This document shows positions 1 to 8,241 of a stretch of 28,160 nt of DNA, piece by piece. The DNA lies in NCBI GenBank assembly GCA_003022905.1, contig PXSE01000134.1, positions 1 through 28,160 on the forward strand. The letters run 5' to 3'. Source of the DNA: Halobacteriales archaeon QS_9_68_42 (GTDB lineage Archaea > Halobacteriota > Halobacteria > Halobacteriales > Haloarculaceae). The notes beneath the pieces were generated by a model. It saw only the letters and a list, made by a program, of their open reading frames with translations, was not told where the DNA came from and made no database searches. Numbering within the stretch: position 1 is the stretch's first letter; the number at the start of each line of letters is the position of its first letter. Position numbers and translations under genes: made by a program.

Positions 1-137
1 CGGTGGTCGCCGAGGCCCTGGAGTACGACGGCCCGAGCGTCGTCGACGCCCACATCGACCCCGACGAGAACGTGTACCCGATGGTGCCCAGCGGCGGCGA
101 CAACGGCCTGTTCGCGCTGGCGGAGGACCAGCTGTGA
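1..137 (+). CDS. ilvB: Acetolactate synthase large subunit, C-terminal end (partial)
   Basis: Only the last 44 codons are in the window; the frame begins at base 3 and ends with TGA at 135-137. The visible tail has VVDAHIDPDENVYPMVPSGG, which matches the C-terminal part of the thiamine-diphosphate enzyme acetolactate synthase, where the phrase 'I D P ... V Y P M V P' is characteristic. The enzyme condenses pyruvate with pyruvate or 2-oxobutyrate in the first common step of valine, leucine and isoleucine synthesis. Its stop overlaps the GTG start of ilvN, as expected for a coupled catalytic/regulatory subunit pair. The assignment rests on this short tail plus the neighbour. Confidence 0.9.
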   Translation, partial: VVAEALEYDGPSVVDAHIDPDENVYPMVPSGGDNGLFALAEDQL

Positions 138-766
138 GCCGCAACCAGAACACCCGGCGGGACGGCCTCGAGGGCTCGCCCCCGGAGGAGCGCAAGCGGC
201 CGGTCGGCCGGCGCAACTCCCAGGGTATCCGCGTCGACCCCGAGGTCGGCGTCGAGCATGAGCCTCGCCGGACCATCATCTCGGCGTACGTCGAGGACGA
301 GCCGGGCGTGCTGGCCCGCGTGTCCGGGCTGTTCCACCGCCGGCAGTTCAACATCGAATCGTTGACCGTCGGCCCCACCCAGAACGAGGGCTACTCCCGC
401 ATCACGCTGGTCGTCGAGGAGCCCGACCCCGGCATCGAGCAGGCGAAAAAGCAGCTGAACAAGCTGCTGCCGGTCGTCCACGTCCGGGAGCTGGACGCCA
501 ACCCTGTGGCCCGCGAGCTGGTCATCGTGAAAGTCGACGGCAACGAGCCGGACAAGGTCCAGGCCATCACCGAGATGTACGACGGTCAGACGCTCGATGC
601 GGGGCCGTGGACCATCACCGTTCAGATTACCGGCGACGAGAGGGAGATCGACGACGCGCTGGACGCCTACGAGCAGTTCGGCATCCGGGAGATCGCCCGG
701 ACCGGTCAGGCGGCGCTGGCGCGCGGCGAGATAGAGACCGCACGGGTCGACGAGACACACACATGA
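134..766 (+). CDS. ilvN: Acetolactate synthase small (regulatory) subunit
   Basis: 210 residues from a GTG start that overlaps the ilvB stop by 3 nt. After a charged extension of about 45 residues comes an ACT domain (residues about 46-120; [20 protein letters not shown], then NIESLTVG) and the usual C-terminal small-subunit domain. The protein binds the branched-chain end product and adjusts IlvB activity in the cytoplasm. The N-terminal extension, rich in Arg and Pro, is longer than in bacterial IlvN, which is common in haloarchaea. The TGA stop overlaps the ATG of ilvC (ATGA at 763-766), so translation of the three genes is probably coupled. Confidence 0.96.
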   Translation: MSRNQNTRRDGLEGSPPEERKRPVGRRNSQGIRVDPEVGVEHEPRRTIISAYVEDEPGVLARVSGLFHRRQFNIESLTVGPTQNEGYSRITLVVEEPDPGIEQAKKQLNKLLPVVHVRELDANPVARELVIVKVDGNEPDKVQAITEMYDGQTLDAGPWTITVQITGDEREIDDALDAYEQFGIREIARTGQAALARGEIETARVDETHT

Positions 767-1663
767 CAGAAATATACTACGACGACGACGCCGACAGCAC
801 CGTACTCGACGACCGGACCGTGGCCGTCCTGGGCTACGGCAGCCAGGGCCACGCTCACGCCCAGAACCTCGACGACTCCGGGGTGGACGTGGTGGTCGGC
901 CTCCGGGAGTCGTCGAGTTCTCGGGAGGCCGCCCGCGCGGACGGCCTCGAGGTGGCAACCCCGCACAACGCCGCCGAGCAGGCCGACGTGGTCAGCGTGC
1001 TGGTGCCCGACACCGTCCAGCCGGCAGTGTACGAGACCATCGAGAGCGCGCTCGAACCGGGCGACACGCTGCAGTTCGCCCACGGGTTCAACATCCACTA
1101 CGGCCAGATCGAGCCGAGCGAGGATGTCGACGTGACGATGGTGGCCCCGAAGTCGCCAGGCCATCTCGTCCGGCGCAATTACGAGCACGACGAGGGCACG
1201 CCCGGCCTGCTGGCGGTGTACCAGGACGCCACCGGCGAGGCCCACGACATCAGCCTCGCGTACGCGAAAGCCGTCGGCTGTACCCGGGCGGGCGTCGTCG
1301 AGACGACGTTCCGCGAGGAGACCGAAACCGACCTCTTCGGCGAGCAGGCGGTGCTGTGTGGCGGCGTCACCTATTGTCGACCTGATGTACGAGGGCGGCA
1401 ACGGCGAGATGTGGGACTCCGTGTCCGACACCGCCGAGTACGGCGGGCTGACGCGGGGGGACCGCATCGTCGACGACCATGCCCGCGAGCGGATGGAGGA
1501 AGTGCTCGAGGAGGTCCAGAACGGCACCTTCGCCCGCGAGTGGATAACCGAGAATCGGGCCGGCCGGCCGAGCTACAAGCAGCTCCGGGCCGCCGAGAAG
1601 GATCATGACATCGAGGACGTCGGCGAGGACCTGCGCGCGCTGTTCGCGTGGGGGGACGAATAG
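763..1663 (+). pseudogene. ilvC: Ketol-acid reductoisomerase, broken by an internal deletion and frameshift
   Basis: The first 203 codons (763-1371) encode a normal N-terminal Rossmann domain ([17 protein letters not shown]) and the start of the KARI C-terminal domain up to [15 protein letters not shown]. The frame then breaks near 1372. The downstream frame (1373-1663) resumes with IVDLMYEGG and continues through SDTAEYGG to the end. In the family about 30 residues lie between these points, including the helix with FEC..HE that supplies two of the metal-binding glutamates. About 89-90 nt therefore seem to be missing and the frame is lost. As written the gene cannot make an active reductoisomerase, although all flanking pathway genes are intact. 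An assembly error is a serious alternative to a real mutation. Confidence 0.88.
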
Positions 1664-1667
1664 CCAC

Positions 1668-2015
1668 ATGACCGACCGCGACCCACACGACACGATGACA
1701 GAGAACACCCGACGGACGACGAGCCGACCGACGACCGAGCGCACCGACTACCGCCCGGAGCTGGGCGACGTCAGCCACACCAACCCCTACACGGGGCAGG
1801 TGTTCGGCGACACCCAGACGTACGGCCGCGGCCGCGCCGTCGCCGCGGACGGCGGGAAGGCGGACGCCGGGAGCCGAGCCTCGTCGGAGGCGGGAGCATC
1901 CGACGACAGCGAGCGCGACGTCGACAAAGAGACCATGGAGGACGTAGCCCACGAGCCGCCGGGCGACGCAGACGGCGCCCAGGCGGCCTACGACCGCGGA
2001 GCAGCCGATGAGTGA
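1668..2015 (+). CDS. Small acidic haloarchaeal protein inside the ilv-leu operon, function unknown
   Basis: 115 residues if the ATG at 1668, four bases after the ilvC stop, is used; a second ATG at 1695 is possible. The protein has no recognisable domain, signal peptide or membrane segment. It is rich in Asp, Glu, Thr and Arg, contains a tract [20 protein letters not shown] near residues 35-55, and its second half looks disordered (GADDS/E runs). The gene overlaps leuC by 8 nt, so it is in the same transcript. From memory, haloarchaea often carry a small orf at this place between ilvC and leuC; I do not know its role. The retained overlap and coding bias argue that it is a real gene. Confidence 0.75.
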   Translation: MTDRDPHDTMTENTRRTTSRPTTERTDYRPELGDVSHTNPYTGQVFGDTQTYGRGRAVAADGGKADAGSRASSEAGASDDSERDVDKETMEDVAHEPPGDADGAQAAYDRGAADE

Positions 2016-3435
2016 GGGGACGCTGTACGACAAGGTCTGGGAGCGCCACCGGGTGACGACGCTGCCCAACGGCCAGGACCAGCTGTTCGTCGGCCTGCAC
2101 CTCATCCACGAGGTCACCAGCCCGCAGGCGTTCGGAATGCTCAGAGAGCGGGACATCGAGGTGGCCCGCCCGGACCTGACCCACGCGACGGTCGACCACA
2201 TCGTCCCGACCGACGACCAGTCGCGGCCGCTGGCCAACGATGCCGCCGAGGAGATGATGGCCGAACTCGAGGCGAACATCCGCGATGCCGGCATCGTGTT
2301 CGACGACCCGACGACCGGCGACCAGGGCATCGTCCACGTCATCGGGCCTGAGCAGGGCCTCACCCAGCCCGGGATGACGGTCGTCTGCGGCGACAGCCAC
2401 ACCGCCACGCACGGCGCCTTCGGCGCGCTGGCGTTCGGCATCGGCACCTCCCAGATACGGGACGTGCTGGCGACCCAGACGGTCGCCATGGAGAAGAAGA
2501 AGGTCCGCAAAATCGAGGTCACCGGCGAACTCGGCGACGGCGTCACCGCCAAGGACGTCATCCTGACCATCATCCGACGGCTCGGCACCGACGGCGGCGT
2601 CGGCTACGTGTACGAGTACGCTGGTGAGGCCATCGAGAGCCTCGGCATGGAAGGCCGGATGAGCATCTGCAACATGTCCATCGAGGGCGGCGCCCGCGCG
2701 GGCTACGTCAATCCCGACGAGACCACCTACGAGTGGCTCGCGGGGACCGACGCCTTCGCGGACGACCCCGAGCGGTTCGAGCGGCTGAAGCCCTACTGGG
2801 AGTCGGTCCGTAGCGACGAGGACGCCGAGTACGACGACGTCGTCACCGTCGACGGCTCCAAAATCGAGCCGGTCGTCACCTGGGGCACCACGCCCGGTCA
2901 GGGAATCGGCATCAGCGAGGCGATTCCCGCACCGGAGGCCCTTCCCGAGGACGAGCGGGGCACCGCGCGCCGTGCGCAGGAGCACATGGGCGTCGAACCG
3001 GATGAGACGATGGCCGGCTACGACGTCGACGTGGCGTTCCTCGGCTCCTGTACGAACGCCCGGCTGCGTGACCTGCGGTCGGCCGCCGAGATCGTCGAGG
3101 GCCGCACGGTGGACGACTCCGTCCGGGCGATGGTCGTCCCCGGCAGTCAGCGGGTCAAGGCCGCCGCCGAGGCCGAGGGCCTCGACGAGACCTTCCGCGA
3201 GGCCGGCTTCGACTGGCGGGAGGCCGGCTGTTCGATGTGTCTGGGCATGAACGACGACCAGCTGGAGGGCGACGAGGCCTGTGCCTCATCGTCGAACCGG
3301 AACTTCGTCGGCCGGCAGGGCTCGAAGGATGGCCGGACCGTCCTGATGAGTCCCGAGATGGTCGCCGCCGCCGCCGTCGCGGGCGAGATAATGGACGTCC
3401 GCGAGCTGCCGAAGGCGGAGGTCGAAGCACAATGA
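2008..3435 (+). CDS. leuC: 3-isopropylmalate dehydratase large subunit
   Basis: 475 residues, aconitase family. It isomerises 2-isopropylmalate to 3-isopropylmalate together with LeuD in leucine synthesis. The three [4Fe-4S] cluster cysteines are visible: Cys348 in FLGSCTNAR, and Cys408 and Cys411 in [27 protein letters not shown], an aconitase-family signature, is also present. Length and C-terminal arrangement are normal and no residue is missing. The start ATG lies inside the end of the preceding small orf, and the stop overlaps the leuD start (ATGA), so synthesis of the two subunits is coupled. Confidence 0.97.
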   Translation: MSEGTLYDKVWERHRVTTLPNGQDQLFVGLHLIHEVTSPQAFGMLRERDIEVARPDLTHATVDHIVPTDDQSRPLANDAAEEMMAELEANIRDAGIVFDDPTTGDQGIVHVIGPEQGLTQPGMTVVCGDSHTATHGAFGALAFGIGTSQIRDVLATQTVAMEKKKVRKIEVTGELGDGVTAKDVILTIIRRLGTDGGVGYVYEYAGEAIESLGMEGRMSICNMSIEGGARAGYVNPDETTYEWLAGTDAFADDPERFERLKPYWESVRSDEDAEYDDVVTVDGSKIEPVVTWGTTPGQGIGISEAIPAPEALPEDERGTARRAQEHMGVEPDETMAGYDVDVAFLGSCTNARLRDLRSAAEIVEGRTVDDSVRAMVVPGSQRVKAAAEAEGLDETFREAGFDWREAGCSMCLGMNDDQLEGDEACASSSNRNFVGRQGSKDGRTVLMSPEMVAAAAVAGEIMDVRELPKAEVEAQ

Positions 3436-4133
3436 CGAGCGAAGAACGGAGTTCCTCGGACGGCCGAGCGGAGAGCGACGCGAGCCGCGAGGCCGACGGA
3501 ACGGAGATTCCCAGCGTCGACCACGTCGCGGGGACGGCGGTCCCAGTCCGGGGCAACGACATCGACACCGACCAGATAATTCCGGCCCGGTTCATGAAGG
3601 TCGTCACCTTCGACGGGCTGGGGGAGTTCGCCTTCTTCGACCAGCGGTTCACCGACGAGGACAATGAGAAGGACCACCCGTTCAACGAGCCGCAGTACCA
3701 GGACGCGAGCGTCATGGTCGTCAACGCCAACTTCGGGTGTGGCTCCTCGCGGGAGCACGCCCCGCAGGCGCTCGTGCGGTGGGGCATCGACGCCATCATC
3801 GGCGAGTCGTTCGCCGAGATATTCGCGGGCAACTGCCTCGCGCTCGGCGTGCCGACCGTTACGGCCGACACCGAAACGATACGGGCGTTACAGAACTGGG
3901 TCGCGGAGCACCCCGACGCCGAGATCGAGATCGACGTCGCCGCAGAGACCGTCGCCTACGATGACCAGGTCGTCGACGTCGAAGTGGACGACGCACAGCG
4001 GAAGGCGCTCGTGGAGGGCATCTGGGACACGACCGCGCTGATGAAGTCCAACACCGACGCCATCGCGGAGACGGCCGCCTCGCTCCCGTACGTCGACGGT
4101 CCCGAACCGCGGAAGGGACACGGCAATGACTGA
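3432..4133 (+). CDS. leuD: 3-isopropylmalate dehydratase small subunit
   Basis: 233 residues from the ATG at 3432 that overlaps the leuC stop. The swivel domain carries the family motifs [16 protein letters not shown] and [15 protein letters not shown], the latter contributing substrate-binding Ser/Arg residues. The first 30 residues form an extra Ser/Glu/Asp-rich tail not needed for the fold, possibly a haloarchaeal surface-charge feature. A longer reading upstream (to 3237) exists but runs inside leuC and is not credible. The stop lies 8 nt inside leuB. Confidence 0.96.
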   Translation: MTSEERSSSDGRAESDASREADGTEIPSVDHVAGTAVPVRGNDIDTDQIIPARFMKVVTFDGLGEFAFFDQRFTDEDNEKDHPFNEPQYQDASVMVVNANFGCGSSREHAPQALVRWGIDAIIGESFAEIFAGNCLALGVPTVTADTETIRALQNWVAEHPDAEIEIDVAAETVAYDDQVVDVEVDDAQRKALVEGIWDTTALMKSNTDAIAETAASLPYVDGPEPRKGHGND

Positions 4134-5145
4134 GTCGGTGCTCGTGGTGCCGGGCGACGGCATCAGCCAGGAGGTGGTGCCCGCGGCCGTCGAGGTGCTT
4201 TCGGCCGTCGCCGACCTCGAGTTCTACCACGCGGAGGCTGGCGACCACGTGAAACGGGAGACGGGCGAGGCGCTGCCCGAGGAGACGTACCGCCGCGCCG
4301 GCGAGGCCGATGCGACGCTGTTCGGCGCGGCCGGCGAGTCGGCGGCCGACGTCATCCTTCCGCTCCGGGAAGCCGTGGGCTCGTTCGCCAACGTCCGGCC
4401 GGCCCGGGCGTACCCGGGCGTCGACGCGCTCCGCCCCGAGACGGACCTCGTGTTCGTCCGGGAGAACACGGAGGGCGTCTACGCCGGCATCGAGGACGAG
4501 ATTGCCGACGGCGTGACGACGCTGACCCGCGTCGTCACCGAGGGGGCATCCCGTCGCATCGCCGAGTTCGGCTTCGAGTACGCCGCCGATAACGGCTACG
4601 ACGAGGTAACTGTCGCCCACAAGGTCAACGTGATGCGGACGACGGACGGCCAGTTCCTCGAGGCGGTCGAAGCCGTCGCCGAAGAGCGCGCGGGGCGAAG
4701 CACCACGGACGGCGCGAGCAGTGGAGCCGCGAGCGCCGACTACGAGACGGCGCTGATGGACGCGCTGGCGATGCACCTCGTCGAGCGACCCGAGGAGTAC
4801 GGCGTCGTCATCTGCCCGAACCTCGCGGGCGACGTGCTTTCGGACCTCGCCGCTGGACTCGTCGGCGGACTCGGGCTGCTGCCGAGCGCCAACGTCGGCG
4901 CCGACAACGCGCTGTTCGAGCCGGTCCACGGCTCGGCGCCCGACATCGCGGGCGAGGGAGTTGCCAACCCGACGGCGACGGTGCTGTCCGGCGCGATGCT
5001 GCTGGAGCACCTCGGCTACGGGTCCGAGGCGACGGCGGTTCGGTCGGCCGTCGAGAGCGTCCTCGCGGACGGACCCCGGACGCCCGACCTCGGCGGAGAC
5101 GCCACCACCGAGGACGTGACCGCGGCGGTACTCGCGGCGCTGTAG
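4126..5145 (+). CDS. leuB: 3-isopropylmalate dehydrogenase
   Basis: 339 residues, isocitrate/isopropylmalate dehydrogenase family. It oxidises and decarboxylates 3-isopropylmalate to 2-oxoisocaproate with NAD. Visible landmarks are [10 protein letters not shown] at the N-terminus, the R-rich substrate loop ([10 protein letters not shown]), [24 protein letters not shown], the metal site [21 protein letters not shown] and the cofactor loop [13 protein letters not shown] Ser/Gly/Ala-rich insertion near residues 190-205 separates [10 protein letters not shown] from the next helix. It is the last gene of the operon; its stop abuts the stop of the convergent DUF5799-like gene with no spacer. Confidence 0.95.
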   Translation: MTESVLVVPGDGISQEVVPAAVEVLSAVADLEFYHAEAGDHVKRETGEALPEETYRRAGEADATLFGAAGESAADVILPLREAVGSFANVRPARAYPGVDALRPETDLVFVRENTEGVYAGIEDEIADGVTTLTRVVTEGASRRIAEFGFEYAADNGYDEVTVAHKVNVMRTTDGQFLEAVEAVAEERAGRSTTDGASSGAASADYETALMDALAMHLVERPEEYGVVICPNLAGDVLSDLAAGLVGGLGLLPSANVGADNALFEPVHGSAPDIAGEGVANPTATVLSGAMLLEHLGYGSEATAVRSAVESVLADGPRTPDLGGDATTEDVTAAVLAAL

Positions 5146-5598
5146 CTACTCTTCGAGTTCGGCGGCCGCGGCCGCCCGTACTTCGCCCCACCGGCCCTCC
5201 TCCTCGAGGTGGACCTGGAGCTCGTCGGCGTAGGCGGTGACCATCGACTCGGCGGCCGACACCTTCTCCTCGTTGGGGCCGTCGTCCTCGTCGCCGCCGA
5301 GTCCGAGCGAGCCGAGCAGCGACCCGAGCAGGCCGCCGCCGCCATCGGATTCCTGCGGCTGTCCCATCGGCCCCATCTCCGACACCTTCTCGAGTTCGGG
5401 CATGATGGTCGGTATCTCGGAGGTGTCGGCGACAAGCTCGGCGGCCGCCTCGTCGTCGGGATTTTCGATGTCGAAGGAGGTCGCGGTCATGATGAGGCCC
5501 CACTCCTGTCTGGAGAACGGCGATTGGTCGACCTGCGCGGAGAACTCCTCGTCGACCTGCATGCGGGCACCGACTATCATGTCCTGCCACTCGCTCAT
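5146..5598 (-). CDS. DUF5799-like haloarchaeal protein
   Basis: 150 residues starting MSEWQDMIVGARMQVDEEF. The start is set by an AT-rich box 28 nt upstream; the open frame upstream of it has no support. It has the pattern I remember for DUF5799 of haloarchaea: an N-terminal block with 'FSRQEWGLIMTA.SFDIENPDDE', a phrase 'IMPELEKVSEMGPMG', a Gly/Leu/Asp-rich middle and a helical C-terminus ending in repeated Ala/Glu. No catalytic motif or membrane segment is visible and the function is unknown. It converges on leuB without any intergenic space, so the two transcripts must overlap or end inside each other's gene. Confidence 0.85.
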   Translation of the reverse strand: MSEWQDMIVGARMQVDEEFSAQVDQSPFSRQEWGLIMTATSFDIENPDDEAAAELVADTSEIPTIMPELEKVSEMGPMGQPQESDGGGGLLGSLLGSLGLGGDEDDGPNEEKVSAAESMVTAYADELQVHLEEEGRWGEVRAAAAAELEE

Positions 5599-5622
5599 GA
5601 ACGCCGGTAGGGTTTCGGAGGG

Positions 5623-5629
5623 ATAAAAA
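5623..5629 (-). promoter_or_regulatory. TATA box of the DUF5799-like gene
   Basis: TTTTTAT on the minus strand, centred 28 nt upstream of the ATG at 5598, the spacing expected for a leaderless haloarchaeal transcript. Confidence 0.6.
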
Positions 5630-5684
5630 CCCGAGGCGCGAGCCGTGGCGCGAGGCCGGACCCGGACGTACACACGCCCCGAAC

Positions 5685-5690
5685 GATTAT
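5685..5690 (+). promoter_or_regulatory. TATA box of the disulfide oxidoreductase gene
   Basis: GATTAT, centred 27 nt before the ATG at 5715 in otherwise GC-rich DNA, consistent with a leaderless transcript. The divergent TATA box for the DUF5799-like gene lies 60 nt away. Confidence 0.55.
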
Positions 5691-5714
5691 GCGTCCGCTT
5701 TCCCGACTTCACGT

Positions 5715-7130
5715 ATGACCGATCACGTCGCAATCCTCGGCGCCTACGGAAGCGCCGGCGTCGCGGCCGCAGACCGTCTCGCCGACGCTCCGGACGTAGA
5801 GCTGACGCTCATCGACGACGGCAACCCAGGGGGTGGCCTCTGCATCCTCCGGGGCTGTATGCCCTCCAAGGAAGTCCTGTCGGCGGCCGAGCATCGGTTC
5901 CTCCCGCGACACGATGACCGACTCCGGGGGCCGTTGCCCGAGGTCGACCTCGAGACTGTCGTCGACCGCAAGAACGAGCACACGAGCGCGTTCGCGGCCC
6001 ACCGCCGCGCGGCGGTCGAGGGACTCGCCGAGCGCGAGAACGTCGAGTTCCTGCCCGCGACCGGCCGGTTCGTCGAGAGCGACGGCGAGACGCCGCGCGT
6101 CGTCGCCGGCGGCCGGACACTCGACCCCGACTACGTCGTCGTCGCCACCGGGTCCTCGGTGAACGTTCCCGACCTCCCCGGCATCGACGACGTGGACTTC
6201 CACACGAGCGCGGACGTCCTCGACGCGACGAGTTTCGGCGACTCCGGCGTCGTGATGGGGTTCGGGTACGTCGGCATCGAGCTGGTGCCGTACCTGAGCG
6301 AGGCCGCCGGGATGGACCTCACCGTCATCGAACACGACGCCCGCCCGCTGGACGAAGCCGACGCCCTCTTCGGCGACGAGCTGCTGTCGTACTACCGGGA
6401 GAACTTCGACGTCAACGTGCTCACCCACGCCAGCGAGCAGCGGGTCGAGGCGACGGCGGACGGCGGCGTCCGGCTGTTCGTCGACCACGACGGGACCGAC
6501 CGGGAGATAGAGGCCGACCAGCTGTTCACCTTCACCGGCCGGAAGCCAGCGCTCTCGACGCTGAACCTCGGGGCGACGGCGCTCGACCCCGGACCCGGGT
6601 GGGTCGACGACACGATGCAGGCGCGCGACGCCGAGCGCGTGTTCGTCGTCGGCGACGCTAACGGCAAGGAACTGGTTCTGCACGTCGCGAAGGAACAGGG
6701 CCACCTCGTCGCGGACAACGTTCGCCGCCATCGGCGGGGCGAACCGCTCCTCGAATACGACAACGTCCACCACCACGTGATGTTCTCGGGGCTCGGCGTG
6801 CTGCCGTTCGTCCGGGTTGGCCACTCGGCCGAGAGCGCCGAGACGGCGGGACTCGACCCCGTCGTCGTCACCCGCGAGGCCGAACAGGACGGCGTTTTCA
6901 AGACCAAGGACGTCCCGGAAGGGCTGGCGCGGCTCGTCGTCGGCGACGACGGCACCGTCCTCGGCTATCAGGGGTTGCACTACCACGCGGACGTGATGGC
7001 CAAGACGATGCAGGTAATCGTCGAGATGGGACTGGACGTCCGGGAGGTGCCCGACCGGGCCTATCACCCGACGACGCCGGAAATACTCGACGGCCTGTTC
7101 CGCGAGGCCGCCGACGAACTGCCCGAGTGA
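5715..7130 (+). CDS. Class I flavin disulfide oxidoreductase (dihydrolipoyl dehydrogenase / mercuric reductase-like)
   Basis: 471 residues with the class I pyridine nucleotide-disulfide oxidoreductase layout. The redox pair is Cys43-x4-Cys48 in LCILRGCMPSK. The NAD(P) site MGFGYVGIE is near residues 180-190, the second FAD site VFVVGDANG follows, and a C-terminal dimerisation domain carries His451-x4-Glu456 (HPTTPE), the usual catalytic dyad. The N-terminal dinucleotide fold reads GAYGSAG rather than GxGxxG, which is unusual. Lipoamide, glutathione-like thiol (for example bis-gamma-glutamylcystine) and metal substrates are all possible; no pyruvate/2-oxoacid dehydrogenase genes are nearby to choose lipoamide. 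Substrate unresolved, family assignment firm. Confidence 0.88.
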   Translation: MTDHVAILGAYGSAGVAAADRLADAPDVELTLIDDGNPGGGLCILRGCMPSKEVLSAAEHRFLPRHDDRLRGPLPEVDLETVVDRKNEHTSAFAAHRRAAVEGLAERENVEFLPATGRFVESDGETPRVVAGGRTLDPDYVVVATGSSVNVPDLPGIDDVDFHTSADVLDATSFGDSGVVMGFGYVGIELVPYLSEAAGMDLTVIEHDARPLDEADALFGDELLSYYRENFDVNVLTHASEQRVEATADGGVRLFVDHDGTDREIEADQLFTFTGRKPALSTLNLGATALDPGPGWVDDTMQARDAERVFVVGDANGKELVLHVAKEQGHLVADNVRRHRRGEPLLEYDNVHHHVMFSGLGVLPFVRVGHSAESAETAGLDPVVVTREAEQDGVFKTKDVPEGLARLVVGDDGTVLGYQGLHYHADVMAKTMQVIVEMGLDVREVPDRAYHPTTPEILDGLFREAADELPE

Positions 7131-7138
7131 CGCTGGCT

Positions 7139-7202
7139 GTCGTGACTCATCCCGGTATCGACCGTACGCCTTCGTGCGGTCGAATCGATACGCAGTCACG
7201 AC
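7139..7202. repeat. Dispersed palindromic element, copy 1 (short form)
   Basis: A 64-bp imperfect palindrome. The ends GTCGTGACT and AGTCACGAC are exact inverted repeats, and the centre is a 10-bp stem CGACCGTACG / CGTGCGGTCG with one T-G pair and loop CCTT. The central hairpin and a flanking TATCGACC match the copy at 7948-8029. It lies 8 nt after the stop of the disulfide oxidoreductase gene. Confidence 0.75.
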
Positions 7203-7260
7203 GATCACTGCGAGACGGGGAGCCGCTACGTTCATTATGGCTGACATGCAAGGCGGAGCC

Positions 7261-7380
7261 ATGACCGACAGAGACGGCGGCGACACCGACGACGAACACG
7301 TCTGTGAGGCCTGCGAGAAATCCTTCGAGACGGAGGCCGCCCTCGAACGGCACCTCCACGAGGCCGGACTCATCGACTGA
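7261..7380 (+). CDS. Mini zinc-finger protein
   Basis: 39 residues from the ATG at 7261; an in-frame ATG at 7237 would add eight residues. It has C-x2-C at VCEACEKSF and then [10 protein letters not shown], the beginning of a C2H2-type finger. The two histidines are only two residues apart (HLH) instead of the usual three to five, so metal binding may use a different fourth ligand. An AT-rich stretch TTCATTATG (7231-7239) lies about 25 nt before the 7261 start and could serve as its TATA box. Single tiny fingers of this kind are frequent in haloarchaea, presumably binding nucleic acid or protein partners, but the role here is unknown. Confidence 0.7.
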   Translation: MTDRDGGDTDDEHVCEACEKSFETEAALERHLHEAGLID

Positions 7381-7442
7381 ACGCGCCGAGGCGGCCCCGT
7401 CTCGCCGGCAGCGCGGCGTCGCGAACCTCGCCGAACGGGACC

Positions 7443-7448
7443 CATATG
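7443..7448 (+). promoter_or_regulatory. TATA box of the dihydrofolate reductase gene
   Basis: CATATG, centred 26-27 nt upstream of the ATG at 7472; supports that start for a leaderless mRNA. Confidence 0.5.
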
Positions 7449-7471
7449 AGGCCCGGTTGACAAAGAGCGGT

Positions 7472-7948
7472 ATGGAGCTGGTTTCGGTCGCCGCGGTCGC
7501 CGAGAACGGGGTCATCGGCAACGATGGGGAGCTCCCCTGGCCATCCATTCCGGCCGACAAGCGCCAGTACCGGGGGCGCGTCGCCGGGTCACCCGTCGTC
7601 CTCGGCCGACGGACCTTCGAGTCGATGCGCGAGGACCTGCCCGGGAGCGCACAGGTCGTCCTGAGCCGCTCGGAGCGGTTCTTCGAAGAGCCATCGGCAC
7701 GCCACGCCGCCGGCGTCGAGGAAGCGGTCGACATCGCCGCGTCGCTCGGTGCCGACACCGCGTACGTGCTCGGCGGGGGCGGCATCTACGAACTGTTCCA
7801 GCCCCACGTCGACCGGATGGTGCTGAGCCGCGTGCCCGGCGAGTACGAGGGCGATTCGACGTACCCCGAGTGGGACCGCGAGGAGTGGGAACTAATCGAC
7901 AACACCGAGTACGACCAGTTCACGCTGGAGGAGTGGCGGCGGGCCTGA
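7472..7948 (+). CDS. folA: Dihydrofolate reductase
   Basis: 158 residues, normal for the family. It reduces dihydrofolate to tetrahydrofolate with NADPH. Motifs in order: [19 protein letters not shown] (residues 6-24; the Met20-loop region), the acidic catalytic residue probably Asp29 in IPADKRQYR, the cofactor segment [11 protein letters not shown], and the glycine turn [11 protein letters not shown], then the C-terminal strand pair with DSTYPEWD. Longer upstream readings exist, but the TATA box at 7443-7448 and the start of homology both point to the 7472 ATG. No thymidylate synthase gene is adjacent. The final A of its TGA is the first base of a palindromic element. Confidence 0.93.
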   Translation: MELVSVAAVAENGVIGNDGELPWPSIPADKRQYRGRVAGSPVVLGRRTFESMREDLPGSAQVVLSRSERFFEEPSARHAAGVEEAVDIAASLGADTAYVLGGGGIYELFQPHVDRMVLSRVPGEYEGDSTYPEWDREEWELIDNTEYDQFTLEEWRRA

Positions 7949-8029
7949 TAGTGACTACTGTACGTTATTTCAATATCGACCGCACGTCTTCGTGCGGTCG
8001 TACCAGTGAACAAATACAGTAACCACTAT
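7948..8029. repeat. Dispersed palindromic element, copy 2 (full form)
   Basis: An 82-bp element with two 34-nt arms, starting ATAGTG and ending CACTAT, around a perfect 10-bp stem CGACCGCACG / CGTGCGGTCG with loop TCTT. The outer arm pairs ATAGTGactACTGTA with TACAGTaacCACTAT. It begins on the last base of the dihydrofolate reductase stop. The right arm (TACCAGTG, TACAG, CACTATG) is recognisable again at 28003-28038 and, diverged, at 16768-16793. Confidence 0.8.
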
Positions 8030-8241
8030 GAGGCTCGTAGGGCGGCGAGCGCCCGACGACAACCGGAGCGGTCGCTGTCGTCGGGTTGGCGCGTCGAAAC
8101 CCGGGGGGTCGGTGGCTCTCGGGGCCCCGACTCGTACCGCCGGCTGTAACTACGTAAGGCGGTCCCGTCCGGAAAATGGGGCTGTGGACGGTATCCGACC
8201 GGATATCGCCGAAGAATCTTGAACGAATTAGGCCGGTAGTA
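8030..8241. other. Intergenic stretch with strong hairpins, no gene seen
   Basis: 212 nt without a credible gene. CCCGACGACA at 8052-8061 pairs perfectly with TGTCGTCGGG at 8076-8085, with a 14-nt loop. A second GC-rich palindrome lies around 8108-8132 (GTCGG ... CCGAC with GGGGCCCC inside). These could end the folA transcript or belong to an untranslated RNA. The 8176-8222 part is more AT-rich than the surroundings. Confidence 0.4.

Noticed and set aside
5709..7463. 584-residue open frame on the minus strand
   Set aside because: It is the exact antisense of the disulfide oxidoreductase gene, which has full catalytic motifs; the composition is that of a shadow.
8052..8132. tRNA or other known RNA gene
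   Set aside because: The pairing does not form a cloverleaf and no TPsiC-like or anticodon arm is visible; no tRNA was found elsewhere in the window.
8028..8222. 64-residue open frame on the plus strand
   Set aside because: It starts in a palindromic element and runs through hairpin DNA; its Arg/Gly-rich composition is unlike genuine haloarchaeal proteins.
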